64,000 nt of DNA, taken from positions 88,570 through 152,569 of the forward strand of contig PABI01000060.1 of NCBI GenBank assembly GCA_002699125.1, written 5' to 3'. The translations under genes and the position numbers were made by a program. This document shows, piece after piece, positions 7,246 through 15,405 of this stretch; the first letter of the stretch is position 1; every line of letters begins with the position of its first letter. Source of the DNA: Anaerolineaceae bacterium (lineage in GTDB: Bacteria; Chloroflexota; Anaerolineae; Promineifilales; Promineifilaceae). The notes below the pieces were generated by a model that had not been told where the DNA came from, made no database searches, and worked only from the letters and a program-made list of their open reading frames with translations.

Positions 7246-8187
7246 ATGCATTTATTTCTTCCGGCAGCGGTGCAGCTGCTGCATGTTCCCGATGGTTTTT
7301 TGAACATTCCGATCTCTGGTCTGTGCTGGGTAGTGACGCTGATTGTGCTTTATTTTGCGGTGAAGCAGGCGCAGCTGGATTTTGATGAGCGGCTGGTGCC
7401 GCTGGCAGGTATTATGGCTGCCTTTATTTTTGCCGGACAAATGCTTAACTTTCCAGTGGCGGGCGGTACGTCAGGTCATCTGGTGGGGGCCACGCTGGCG
7501 TTTGTGGTGCTGGGACCGTGGGTTGGCGTGCTGGCGATGACGGCCGTTATCAGTCTGCAAGCGCTCATTTTCCAGGATGGCGGTCTGGTGGTCATGGGCG
7601 CTAACATCTTGATTATGGGCATCGTGCCGGGATTTGTGGGGTACGGTGTGTTCCAGATGGTGAAGAATCAATCGCGCGGGGTGAAGTTGGGGGTGACGGC
7701 CGTTGCTGCCTGGTTCTCCGTAATGATTGCTGCTTTGCTGACGGCCCTGCTGCTGGGCTTTAGCGGCACCACCGCTTTGGGCGTGGCCATTCCGGCGATG
7801 CTGGGCATCCACGCGCTTATTGGTATTGGCGAGGCGCTGATTACCGTGGCTGCCCTGAGCTTTATCATGCAAACTCGCCCGCAATTGTTGAGCGACTCTG
7901 CCCCGGCCGGTAGTGGTAAATGGGTTGTCGCCGGGATTATCCTGGCAGTGGTGGTGGTGTTTTTTGCCCCGCTGGCTTCTGGCTCGCCTGACGGCCTGGA
8001 GTGGGTGGCGGAGCAGACAGGCTTTTTGGATACGGCCGTAGACGCACCCTTCCAGATTTTGCCTGATTACATTATTCCCGCCTTGGGTGAGACAGGCGTA
8101 TCCACCATTGTGGCCGGCATTATCGGCGCGCTGGTGGTAGCTGGCGTAACGTTTGGCCTGGGCCGCATTTTGCGCCGTCGAGCCTAA
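7246..8187 (+). CDS. cbiM: Nickel/cobalt ECF transporter S component CbiM/NikM with fused PDGLE domain
   Basis: This is a 313-aa protein with about 7-8 membrane helices. The family hallmark HVPDGFL is near residues 13-19, followed by VAGGTSGHLVG and later conserved CbiM segments. The C-terminal part contains SPDGLEWVAE, the PDGLE element found in NikN/CbiN-like partners, so substrate-specificity and accessory subunits appear fused. The start at ATG 7246 has AAGGAG at proper spacing. In classic CbiM/NikM the protein begins Met-His-x-Pro-Asp-Gly and the N-terminal amine and His bind the metal. Here a 12-residue hydrophobic extension precedes that motif, so either cleavage exposes it or the site works differently. 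The gene is four bases from cbiQ. Confidence 0.9.
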   Translation: MHLFLPAAVQLLHVPDGFLNIPISGLCWVVTLIVLYFAVKQAQLDFDERLVPLAGIMAAFIFAGQMLNFPVAGGTSGHLVGATLAFVVLGPWVGVLAMTAVISLQALIFQDGGLVVMGANILIMGIVPGFVGYGVFQMVKNQSRGVKLGVTAVAAWFSVMIAALLTALLLGFSGTTALGVAIPAMLGIHALIGIGEALITVAALSFIMQTRPQLLSDSAPAGSGKWVVAGIILAVVVVFFAPLASGSPDGLEWVAEQTGFLDTAVDAPFQILPDYIIPALGETGVSTIVAGIIGALVVAGVTFGLGRILRRRA

Positions 8188-8190
8188 GCG

Positions 8191-8988
8191 ATGCACGTTA
8201 GCACCTTCGACAGATACCAGCAAGGCACCAGCCTTATTCACCGCCTTGATCCACGCGTCAAGGTGGTGCTGACGCTGTTGTTCATTGTTTCTAATGTCCT
8301 TTTGCCGGATGGGGCCTGGATTGCCTTTGCTGCTGCCTGGCTGGGTTTACTGGTTTCCAATCGGACAGCGCATTTTTCCTTTAGCTACTTATTTAAACGC
8401 TCTTTTATCGCCCTGCCGTTTGCTTTAGCGGCCGTTACCGTCATCTTTACCCAGCCTGGTGAACCGCTCACCAGCTGGATGTGGGGCAGCCGCACCATCA
8501 CCATCAGCGATGCGGGCGTGATCCGCTTTGTGAGCATTGTGATTCGCAGCTGGCTGTCGGTGCAGGCGGCCATACTGCTCACGGCCACCACACAGTTCCC
8601 GGACATGATGCACGCGCTGCGCCATCTCAAGGTGCCCATGATTCTCATATCCATCATTAGTTTCATGTACCGCTACCTGTTTGTATTGGTCGATGAGGCG
8701 CTGCGGCTGCTGCGGGCGCGTGAGGCACGCAGCGCCCGTTTGGTGAACGATGGCAAGCATGGTGGTACGGTTTTTTGGCGGGCCAGGGTGACGGGCAGCA
8801 TGGCCGGACAGCTGTTTGTGCGCAGCTTTGAGCGCAGTGAAAAAGTGTACAACGCGATGCTGGCCCGCGGTTATCGTGGCCAATTGCTAACGATGAATCC
8901 GCACATCATGAGTGGTCGTGACTGGCTGTTCTTGGGGCTGGGTTTGGTGCTGATTGTTGCTTTGCAGCTAATTGGGCACGTTTTGTAG
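8191..8988 (+). CDS. cbiQ: ECF transporter transmembrane component CbiQ
   Basis: This is a 265-aa membrane protein beginning MHVSTFDRY and HRLDPRVKVVLTLLFIV, typical of the T component of ECF importers. LLRAREARSARL near residue 170 and MLARGYRG near residue 230 correspond to the coupling helices with the Ala-Arg motif that contact the ATPase. It links the CbiM substrate component to the CbiO ATPase in the cytoplasmic membrane. It starts four bases after cbiM. Its stop codon lies inside a 26-bp palindrome at 8986-9011. Confidence 0.92.
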   Translation: MHVSTFDRYQQGTSLIHRLDPRVKVVLTLLFIVSNVLLPDGAWIAFAAAWLGLLVSNRTAHFSFSYLFKRSFIALPFALAAVTVIFTQPGEPLTSWMWGSRTITISDAGVIRFVSIVIRSWLSVQAAILLTATTQFPDMMHALRHLKVPMILISIISFMYRYLFVLVDEALRLLRAREARSARLVNDGKHGGTVFWRARVTGSMAGQLFVRSFERSEKVYNAMLARGYRGQLLTMNPHIMSGRDWLFLGLGLVLIVALQLIGHVL

Positions 8989-9011
8989 GTCAATTTTTAA
9001 AAATTGACCTA
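8986..9011. promoter_or_regulatory. 26-bp perfect palindrome spanning the cbiQ stop codon
   Basis: The sequence from the TAG stop of cbiQ to 9011 is its own reverse complement, with half-site TAGGTCAATTTTT. It precedes the ribosome binding site of cbiO (GAGGAG). It may form a stem that tunes cbiO expression, or it may be a protein-binding site. There is no U-tract after the second arm, so it is not a standard terminator. Confidence 0.7.
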
Positions 9012-9023
9012 CGAGGAGTTACC

Positions 9024-9806
9024 ATGCCGATTGTTCATGGATTTGATGTCTTAAGCCAACGGCCGTCTGCCAATGGCCGGACGCAACCCACGCTGGAAGT
9101 TACCAACCTCAGCTTTGCCTACCCTGACGGTCACGAAGCGCTGCACGGCGTCTCCTTCTCGATTGGGGCAGGGGAAAAGGTGGCGCTGGTTGGTCCCAAT
9201 GGGGCTGGCAAAAGCACGCTTATGCTCCATTTGAATGGTTTGCTGTCCGGGGATGGTACGCTGGCTGTGGCGGGATTGCCGGTGGCCAAAGAAAATTTGC
9301 CACTGATTCGCAGTAAGGTTGGCATGGTGTTCCAGAATCCGGATGACCAGCTTTTTTCGCCCACGGTGTTTGATGACGTCGCCTTTGGCCCGCTGCACAT
9401 GGGTTATCCAGAGGTGGAAGTGCGGCAGCGGGTGGAGACGGCCCTGGGGCAGATAGGCATGGCCGGTTTTGGTGAGCGGCTGTCGCACCATTTGAGCATC
9501 GGCCAGAAGAAGCGCGTGGCGATTGCCACGGTTTTGTCGATGGACCCGGAAATTTTAGTGCTGGATGAACCATCGGCTGGCCTGGATCCGCGTGCGCGCC
9601 GCTCACTCATCGAGCTATTGCGCGAGCTGCCGCTGACGATGCTGGTGTCTACCCACGACATGCTGCTGGTGCAGGAGCTGTTCCCGCGCATGATTGTGAT
9701 GGATGAGGGGCGCGTGGTGGCTGATGGGGAAACGGCCGTTCTCCTCAGCGACAGTTCGTTTTTAGAAGCACATGGACTTGAGATGCCGGTAATCGGTGAA
9801 CAGTAA
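9024..9806 (+). CDS. cbiO: ECF transporter ATP-binding protein CbiO
   Basis: This is a 260-aa ABC ATPase. Walker A GPNGAGKST lies near residue 57, the Q-loop at VFQNPDDQLFSPTV, the signature at LSIGQKKR, Walker B at ILVLDEPSAGLDP and the H-loop at STHDM. The LFSPTV segment after the Q-loop is typical of ECF ATPases. It powers nickel or cobalt uptake with the two preceding membrane subunits. The ATG at 9024 follows GAGGAG. A single ATPase suggests a homodimer, as usual for CbiMQO systems. Confidence 0.94.
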   Translation: MPIVHGFDVLSQRPSANGRTQPTLEVTNLSFAYPDGHEALHGVSFSIGAGEKVALVGPNGAGKSTLMLHLNGLLSGDGTLAVAGLPVAKENLPLIRSKVGMVFQNPDDQLFSPTVFDDVAFGPLHMGYPEVEVRQRVETALGQIGMAGFGERLSHHLSIGQKKRVAIATVLSMDPEILVLDEPSAGLDPRARRSLIELLRELPLTMLVSTHDMLLVQELFPRMIVMDEGRVVADGETAVLLSDSSFLEAHGLEMPVIGEQ

Positions 9807-9855
9807 TCAGTAATCGGTTTTTCACCGCTTACCGATAACGGATTACCGATTACCG
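9787..9855. terminator. Inverted repeat between convergent cbiO and prfC
   Basis: CGGTAATCGGT at 9787-9797 is perfectly complementary to ACCGATTACCG at 9845-9855. Between them lie further copies of the TAATCGGT word and a short T-run. The position between two converging genes suggests a bidirectional terminator. The left arm includes the end of the cbiO coding region. Confidence 0.6.
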
Positions 9856-9857
9856 TC

Positions 9858-11462
9858 CTACTGAATACTGAGAAAATGAATGTCCGGGTATTTCTCGCTG
9901 TAAAAACTCAGCTCATGGGGGGAGGAGAAGAGGGCCACCAGACGGCCGTCTAAGTCCTCGGTGCGCATCATGCCGTAGCGCCAGGGGAGCTGATCAATTT
10001 GCTCCTTGGGTCCTTCCACCCAGCGGGAAAGTTGGTGCGGCAGCGGTTCCAGCTTGGTTTGCACGTTGTACTCGTTTTCCAGCCGCGCCTGTACCACCTC
10101 AAACTGCAACACACCCACCACCGCCAAAATCGGATCACGCCGCGTGGCGTCGGTTTCGTACAGCACCTGCATCGCACCTTCGGATTCCAATTGGTGAATC
10201 CCTTTGAGAAACTGCTTTTGCTTGCCCACATCCAGGTTGATGAGCCGGGCGTAATGCTCGGCGGCAAAGCGGGGGATGGGGTCAAAGCTGAAATCGCCCT
10301 CGCTGCTGATGGTGTCACCGATGCTGAATTCCCGGTTGCCGGGCAGGCCAATGATGTCGCCGGCATACGCTTCATCCACCACGGCGCGTTCATCGGCGAA
10401 GAAGGTGTAGGTGCGAGACAATTTGATGACCTTATCCGTCTTGGGATGTTTTACCTGCACGTTGCGCTCGAAACGGCCGCTGCAAATCCTTAAAAACGCC
10501 ACGCTGTCCCGATGGCGTGGGTCCATGTTGGCTTGAATCTTAAAGACAAAGCCGGAAAAACCGGGCGAGACCGGATCAATCTTGCCCTCATCGCTGGGGT
10601 AGGCGCTGGGTGGCGGGGCCATTTTGATGAAGTCGTCCAGGAATAACTGCACGCCAAAGTTGGTTAAAGCACTGCCGAAGTAAACGGCCGTTTGCTCCCC
10701 GCTCAAAAACTTCTCATGATCATACTCAGCCAACTCATCTAGCAAGCCAATGTTCAGATGTAATTCTTCAAACTGGAAGTCGCTAATGCCTGCTTCGATG
10801 CGTGGGTCATCCAGTGTGGTGATGTATTCCGGCGAGATGGTCTGGTTGTGTGCTGTTCGATCATACAGATGCACGTCGTCTGACTTGCGATCGTACACGC
10901 CCATAAACGTATCGCCATCACCGATGGGCCAGTTCATGGGCACCGGCTGCATTTTGAGCACCGTTTCCACTTCGTCTAGCAGCCCCAGCGGGTCTTGCGC
11001 CGGACGATCCATCTTGTTGATAAAGGTGAAGACCGGAATACCACGCCGGCGGCATACCTCGAACAGCTTCAGGGTTTGTTCCTCCACGCCTCTGGCGGCA
11101 TCCAACACCATGACGGCACAGTCTGCGGCCGTTAGCGTGCGATAGGTATCTTCGGAGAAATCTTGATGGCCGGGTGTGTCCAGCAAGTTAACCACGTGCC
11201 CTTTGTAGGGAAATTGCAGCACGGTGGAGGTAATGGAAATGCCGCGCTCCTGCTCCATCTTCATCCAGTCGGACGTGGCCGAGCGCTGATTGCGCCGGGC
11301 GCGTACGCTGCCAGCCAGGTGGATGGCGTTGCCGTACAGCAGCAGCTTCTCCGTCAGCGTCGTCTTCCCGGCGTCGGGATGGGAAATAATAGCGAACGTG
11401 CGTCGGGCGTTGATCTGTTTTTTTAGCGTTTCTGGGTTAATTGTTGTTGTTTCTTGACTCAT
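9858..11462 (-). CDS. prfC: Peptide chain release factor 3
   Basis: This 534-aa protein has the normal RF3 length. GTPase motifs are in order: HPDAGKTT near residue 29, RGISITS (switch I), DTPGHQDF (G3) and NKMD (G4). The following segments match translational GTPase domains 2 and 3 of RF3, including the conserved end SWRVEGP-like region and FSSPHELSFYSEKYPD. RF3 recycles RF1 and RF2 from the ribosome after termination. No clear Shine-Dalgarno precedes the ATG. The gene stands alone, convergent with cbiO. Confidence 0.96.
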   Translation of the reverse strand: MSQETTTINPETLKKQINARRTFAIISHPDAGKTTLTEKLLLYGNAIHLAGSVRARRNQRSATSDWMKMEQERGISITSTVLQFPYKGHVVNLLDTPGHQDFSEDTYRTLTAADCAVMVLDAARGVEEQTLKLFEVCRRRGIPVFTFINKMDRPAQDPLGLLDEVETVLKMQPVPMNWPIGDGDTFMGVYDRKSDDVHLYDRTAHNQTISPEYITTLDDPRIEAGISDFQFEELHLNIGLLDELAEYDHEKFLSGEQTAVYFGSALTNFGVQLFLDDFIKMAPPPSAYPSDEGKIDPVSPGFSGFVFKIQANMDPRHRDSVAFLRICSGRFERNVQVKHPKTDKVIKLSRTYTFFADERAVVDEAYAGDIIGLPGNREFSIGDTISSEGDFSFDPIPRFAAEHYARLINLDVGKQKQFLKGIHQLESEGAMQVLYETDATRRDPILAVVGVLQFEVVQARLENEYNVQTKLEPLPHQLSRWVEGPKEQIDQLPWRYGMMRTEDLDGRLVALFSSPHELSFYSEKYPDIHFLSIQ

Positions 11463-11476
11463 TTAAGTTCATTTTT

Positions 11477-11533
11477 GCCACAGAGTTTTAAGAGAGCATA
11501 TTTAATCTCGATAATCTCTGTGCACTCTGTGGC
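11477..11533. repeat. 10-bp inverted repeat upstream of prfC
   Basis: GCCACAGAGT at 11477-11486 and ACTCTGTGGC at 11524-11533 are perfect inverse complements 15 bp upstream of the prfC start codon. It resembles the other short-word intergenic repeats of the window. It may be a transcript hairpin in the prfC leader or a repeat remnant. Confidence 0.6.
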
Positions 11534-11666
11534 TAATTTTAACGGTGGCATAAAAAACGGCCACAACAAGTTTGGGTTGTGACCGCGCCGCTCTTTATTT
11601 TTGTTCACAGGTAATAAGTGCAAATAAGCATACCACAATCGAAAAATTTGGCATTTTTTGCTTGTT

Positions 11667-11723
11667 ATTTCCCCGGGAACTCCTCAATAGGTTGGTGTCC
11701 TTGGAGGCAGTTTCCGGGGAAAT
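11667..11723 (+). ncRNA. Candidate structured RNA, strong 57-nt stem-loop
   Basis: In the 430-bp gap between prfC and the small ORF at 11893, ATTTCCCCGG at 11667-11676 pairs with CCGGGGAAAT at 11714-11723. The pairing continues with a G-U pair, AACT/AGTT and CCTC/GAGG after one bulged C, giving about 19 pairs around an 18-nt loop. I recognise no known RNA family. The strand is not certain because a stem reads both ways. Nothing else in this gap looks coding. Confidence 0.35.
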
Positions 11724-11819
11724 TACCCACACTAAGATTGCTTTCATCTTTTGTTTACACCTTGTTAACAGTTTTTGAATAGGATAATGGCATAAACATT
11801 TCCTCCTCCTTCAACTGAG

Positions 11820-11852
11820 CGGCTCCGCGAGAATTTCTTGCGGGGCCGTTTT
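11820..11852 (+). terminator. Rho-independent terminator upstream of a small ORF
   Basis: CGGCTCCGC at 11820-11828 pairs with GCGGGGCCG at 11840-11848, nine pairs including one wobble, followed by TTTT. No coding gene ends before it on this strand, so it may end a short RNA that starts near the GATAAT box at 11783, or act as an attenuator for the ORF at 11893. Confidence 0.65.
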
Positions 11853-11892
11853 CAGTGTAATATGGATGCTGCAATTTATCTTGAGAGATTTT

Positions 11893-12042
11893 ATGGAGGC
11901 CACTCTTGTTATGGAAGCATTAGGAATTAATGTGGGCTATTTAATTCTACAGGTTATCTGCTTTATCATCATTCCTATTCTCATAGTCGGTGGATTTGTT
12001 ATTTATCTCGTGAGAAAGAATCAGTCTAAGGGGGGGCCATAA
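11893..12042 (+). CDS. Small single-span membrane protein (49 aa)
   Basis: This ORF of 50 codons encodes a short polar start, about 25 strongly hydrophobic residues (LILQVICFIIIPILIVGG is the core) and a basic tail VRKNQSKGGP. This suggests one membrane helix with the tail in the cytoplasm. The start could be ATG 11893 or ATG 11911; GGAGG at 11895-11899 would serve the second. A strong terminator follows 12 bp after the stop, which supports expression as its own unit. I recognise no family. A 40-aa protein of the same style is at 31644. Confidence 0.5.
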   Translation: MEATLVMEALGINVGYLILQVICFIIIPILIVGGFVIYLVRKNQSKGGP

Positions 12043-12053
12043 AACGACTGAAA

Positions 12054-12098
12054 GGGGAGTGCCATCTGAAAATTGGATTGGCACTCCCCCGATTTTTT
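12054..12098 (+). terminator. Rho-independent terminator after the small membrane protein gene
   Basis: GGGGAGTGCCA at 12054-12064 pairs with TGGCACTCCCC at 12079-12089, 11 perfect pairs, followed within four bases by TTTTTT. It also lies just beyond the stop of the converging VWA gene, so it may serve both. Confidence 0.85.
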
Positions 12099-13803
12099 AT
12101 CGACTAACTGAAATCAAGTTTGCCAGTTCCCACACAGCTTCATCATTCATTTGCGAAGCCAGGCGTTCGGCGCGGATGCGAAGGTCGCGCATGTCGAAGC
12201 CTTCGGCCCAGTAGCTGTGGCGCAGCAGCTCGGCGTATTGGCTGACGACGACGGCCAGCTGGTAATGCAGCGGAGCCTCGTCGAAGGAGCGCACCAAGTT
12301 TTCGGTAGTGAAGACGCCGTTGATTTCTTTTACCACGCGAGTGTTTGGGTCTTGCCAGCGCAGGTTCACGGTAGCGATGCGGCCTTGCGCACCCGGCACC
12401 AACTGTACGGCGTAGATGGCAGCGGCCGTATGTCCGGCACCAAATTCGGCCGCGTCGATGGTATCGTTGCGGAAATCCTCGTCGGCGATGGCCCTGTTTT
12501 CGTAGCCGATGAGCCGGTATTGCTGCACGACATTGCGGTCAAACTCCACCTGAATTTTGGCGTCCAAGCCAATCACTTGCAGGGTGGACATGATATTGTC
12601 TACAAACAAGTTTCTGGCTTCTTCCAAGGTATCGATGTAGCCGTAGTTGCCGTCACCCTGGTCGGCCAGCTGCTCCATCATCACATCGTTGTAGTTGCCC
12701 AGGCCAAAACCGATGGTGGTGAGCTGGATACCGGCATCAGCGTAGCCGCGAATTTGGGCGGCGATGCTGTCGGCGCTGGTGTTGCCCACGTTGGCCACGC
12801 CGTCGCTGGCCAGGATGACGCGGTTGATGCCGTCGAATTTGTAGGCGCGGTTGGCCATCTCGTAGCCCAGCAGCAGGCCGGCTTCTAGGTTGGTGGAGCC
12901 TTCGGTATCCAGCGCGTAGATGGCGTTAAGGATGGTATTGCGGTCGGAGCCGTTGGTGGGGGGCAGGATGACGCGAGCGTCAGAGCCATAGACCACGATG
13001 GCAATTGTGTCGTCGGCGCGCATGCGGTTCACCAGGATTTCCAACGATTCTTTTACCAAACCGAGTCGGTTTTCCTGGGCCATGGAGCCAGAAACGTCGA
13101 TGACGAAGGTAAGGGCGGCAGACGGCCGTACTTCCTCAGAACTTTCATATCCCTGCACGCCAATCCGCAAGAAGTAGGTGCCATCATTGTGGAACGGGCT
13201 GGGCGCGCCATCGGCGTAGACGGCGAAGTCGGTGTTGGGTGGAATCTGGTAGCCCTGGTCAAACGAGTTGACAAATTCTTCCACGCGAATGGCTTCAGGC
13301 GGCGGCTGGAGGCCATCTTGCAGGTAACGACGGGCGATGCTGTACGAGCCGGTGTCTACGTCAAGCGAGAAGGTGGAAAGGTTGTCGACCTCAGTCAGGA
13401 TGTAAGGATTGACACCATATTCTTCAAAAAACATGGCAGATGGCTGGGACGGCCGTGTGGCTGTTGGTGCCGGAATGATAGATTCACCGGTGGTGGCTGG
13501 GGCCGTTGCCAGCGGGGCCGGCGGCGCTGCAAATTCAGCAGCGGCATCTAAACTTTCTTCTGCCTCAACTCCAAATTCTTGGACAACAGTTTCGGTTACA
13601 ACGCGAGTAACTTCAACGACCTCACCCTCTGTGATGATGGTTTCTTGAGTGTAATCGTCTGCTTCTTCGCGCGAGGTTTCGTTGTTGCCCTCTACGGCGA
13701 TTGGGTCTGATACGGATGCTGGTTCATCGGCTGTGCTACAGGCGACCAGCAGCAGTGCCGCAATGAGTAAGAACAAAATGGCGCGTTTCGTGTATTTTTT
13801 CAT
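12097..13803 (-). CDS. VWA-domain lipoprotein (YfbK-like)
   Basis: This is a 568-aa protein. A signal peptide ending LLLVAC is followed by an acidic, Thr-rich linker, so it is a lipoprotein anchored by Cys21. Residues of about 150-215 match the von Willebrand factor N-terminal module seen in YfbK (VDTGSYSIARRYLQDG, RVEEFVNSF). The VWA domain follows with the MIDAS motif DVSGSM and later DGVANVG. The C-terminal region resembles DUF3520 (LRWQDPNTR, RHSYW). The role is unknown; such proteins bind partners through a metal site on the outer face of the membrane. AAGGA precedes the ATG. The gene stands alone. Confidence 0.9.
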   Translation of the reverse strand: MKKYTKRAILFLLIAALLLVACSTADEPASVSDPIAVEGNNETSREEADDYTQETIITEGEVVEVTRVVTETVVQEFGVEAEESLDAAAEFAAPPAPLATAPATTGESIIPAPTATRPSQPSAMFFEEYGVNPYILTEVDNLSTFSLDVDTGSYSIARRYLQDGLQPPPEAIRVEEFVNSFDQGYQIPPNTDFAVYADGAPSPFHNDGTYFLRIGVQGYESSEEVRPSAALTFVIDVSGSMAQENRLGLVKESLEILVNRMRADDTIAIVVYGSDARVILPPTNGSDRNTILNAIYALDTEGSTNLEAGLLLGYEMANRAYKFDGINRVILASDGVANVGNTSADSIAAQIRGYADAGIQLTTIGFGLGNYNDVMMEQLADQGDGNYGYIDTLEEARNLFVDNIMSTLQVIGLDAKIQVEFDRNVVQQYRLIGYENRAIADEDFRNDTIDAAEFGAGHTAAAIYAVQLVPGAQGRIATVNLRWQDPNTRVVKEINGVFTTENLVRSFDEAPLHYQLAVVVSQYAELLRHSYWAEGFDMRDLRIRAERLASQMNDEAVWELANLISVSR

Positions 13804-13926
13804 GATGGGTTCCTTATTTTTTACATTTTCCTTTTAACGAGAATCTGGTTTGATAAAAAATTGGCGTTCGGTGTATACACTTGGTTCTTTAACGACGGCC
13901 GTTCCCATTTTGTTCCCGATTTGTCA

Positions 13927-13967
13927 CTGGAAAGTGAAAAGTGATAAGTGGGAAGTGAAAAGTGGTT
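13927..13967. repeat. Tandem AAGTGAAAAGTG-type words
   Basis: Near-identical AAGTG, AAAAGTG and GGAAGTG words repeat with about a 10-nt period between the divergent VWA and glycoside hydrolase genes. The same words form inverted pairs at 27737-27775 and about 49216-49245. No gene is visible in this 200-bp gap. Confidence 0.6.
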
Positions 13968-14001
13968 GTGCTGCCTGGCTTCTGGTTTAGAATGGGCGGC
14001 T

Positions 14002-15291
14002 ATGATTCTTAAAAGACGTATTTTTCTTTTTGTTTGGATTGTTTTGGCATTGATCGGCTGTCGTGAGGGAATGGTTGTGGTTACGCCAACGGCCGTTCCC
14101 AGCCCAACTGCTTCCCCCACCGAAACGGCATTATCTAACGCCACACCTCGGCTGGAACCCACACCAACGGAAACGACCGTACCTCTACCTACACTCACAC
14201 CCACACCTTCCCATCCCGAATACACCGGCCCCACGCTCAATCAAGGCGATATTGGCGTGCAGATTTATCTGCATCGCGTCGATGTGCCTGCCCTTGTGGC
14301 ACAGCTAAAGGAATTGGGTGTGGGTTGGGTGAAGGTACAGGTGTCGTGGAAGCTGTACCAGCCGTATCCCGATCAATTATCTGAAGAACGCTTTGCCGAT
14401 TTAGATGCTCTGGTGGCCCAGGCGAATGCTAATGGTATTCAGGTGATGTTGGGCGTGGCCAAAGCGCCGGAATGGAGCCGTCCCACGACTGAACTCGACG
14501 GTCCGCCAGGTGACTATGATCTTTTCCGTCAATTTACGCAGCTGCTAGCGCAGCGCTATGCTGGGCAAGTCGCGGCATACGAGTTATGGAACGAGCCAAA
14601 CTTGCAGCGTGAATGGAACGGTATGCCGCTGGATGCGGCGGCACTGGTTGCCTTGATTCGCGCCGGCGCTGTAGGGGTTCGCGCCGGCGATCCGGCGGCG
14701 TTGGTGATTAGCGGCGCGCCGGCGGTGACGGGGATTAATGATGGGGTTACGGCCGTTGATGATCGTGTCTACTTTCGCGGGATGTTGGCCGCAGGTGTGG
14801 CTGAAGTGGTCGATGACTTTGGCGTGCATCCGTACGGCTGGGCAAATCCACCAGATGCCACGTTTGCTAATCCGGATACGGCCCCTTCGGCAGGCTCAGG
14901 GCAGGCTGTTTCCAGCCACAACGACCATCCCAGCTTCTTCTTCCAGGACACGCTGCGCGATTATGGCGATTTGCTCACAGAATTTGGCGTTATAGAGAAG
15001 CAGCTCTGGGTAACAGAATTTGGTTGGGGCAGCTTTGAAACCTTTGCCCAGGCCCCGCCGGCGGGCGCTGAATTTATGAATGACGTCACGGAATGGCAGC
15101 AGGCGACGTACACGCAGCGCGCCTATGCGCTGGCTCACGATTGGCCCCAGGTTGGGCCGATGATGCTTTGGAATCTGAACTTTGCCCCGTGGCTGGGGGA
15201 TGCGTTTAGCGAATCCGGCTACAGTTTGCTGCGGCCAGATGGCACGGCGCGCCCCGCCTTTTTTGCCCTGGCAGCATTGCCCAAGCAGTAA
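14002..15291 (+). CDS. Glycoside hydrolase-like lipoprotein (clan GH-A fold)
   Basis: The 429-aa protein starts at ATG 14002, giving a signal peptide ending ALIGC, so it is a lipoprotein. A Thr/Pro-rich linker fills residues 25-75. The catalytic domain begins GDIGVQIYLHRVDVP and carries AAYELWNEPN (acid/base Glu near residue 196) and LWVTEFGWG (nucleophile Glu near 340). This pair and spacing are typical of clan GH-A TIM barrels such as GH39, GH5 and GH79. The substrate is unknown. Near residue 295 a linker reads PSAGSGQA, encoded by the dispersed CTTCGGCAGGCTCAG word. An upstream in-frame start at 13948 is unlikely because it would bury the signal peptide. Confidence 0.82.
   Translation: MILKRRIFLFVWIVLALIGCREGMVVVTPTAVPSPTASPTETALSNATPRLEPTPTETTVPLPTLTPTPSHPEYTGPTLNQGDIGVQIYLHRVDVPALVAQLKELGVGWVKVQVSWKLYQPYPDQLSEERFADLDALVAQANANGIQVMLGVAKAPEWSRPTTELDGPPGDYDLFRQFTQLLAQRYAGQVAAYELWNEPNLQREWNGMPLDAAALVALIRAGAVGVRAGDPAALVISGAPAVTGINDGVTAVDDRVYFRGMLAAGVAEVVDDFGVHPYGWANPPDATFANPDTAPSAGSGQAVSSHNDHPSFFFQDTLRDYGDLLTEFGVIEKQLWVTEFGWGSFETFAQAPPAGAEFMNDVTEWQQATYTQRAYALAHDWPQVGPMMLWNLNFAPWLGDAFSESGYSLLRPDGTARPAFFALAALPKQ
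14885..14899 (+). repeat. CTTCGGCAGGCTCAG word inside a coding sequence
   Basis: This 15-base copy encodes part of a PSAGSGQA stretch within the glycoside hydrolase-like protein. It is identical to the inverted copy at 46949-46963 and differs by one base from those at 1234 and 4906. Confidence 0.85.
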
Positions 15292-15405
15292 GATTAACCG
15301 CGGAGAGCGTGGAGGACGCGGAGATTTTTCGGGTTTCAGATTTCAAGGGCAAGGGAGTGGTGCGTGAGCAACAGGTTAATCATGATTCACGCATCACGCA
15401 TTAGC

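Noticed and set aside
9787..9855. CRISPR-like array from repeated TAATCGGT words
   Set aside because: The words are in inverted pairs with no regular spacers; it is a hairpin.
11572..11778. 68-codon frame in the gap after prfC
   Set aside because: No ribosome binding site, odd composition, and it overlaps the strong stem-loop at 11667.
12151..12888. Long plus-strand frame opposite the VWA lipoprotein gene
   Set aside because: It has no start signal or family resemblance and mirrors the VWA coding region.
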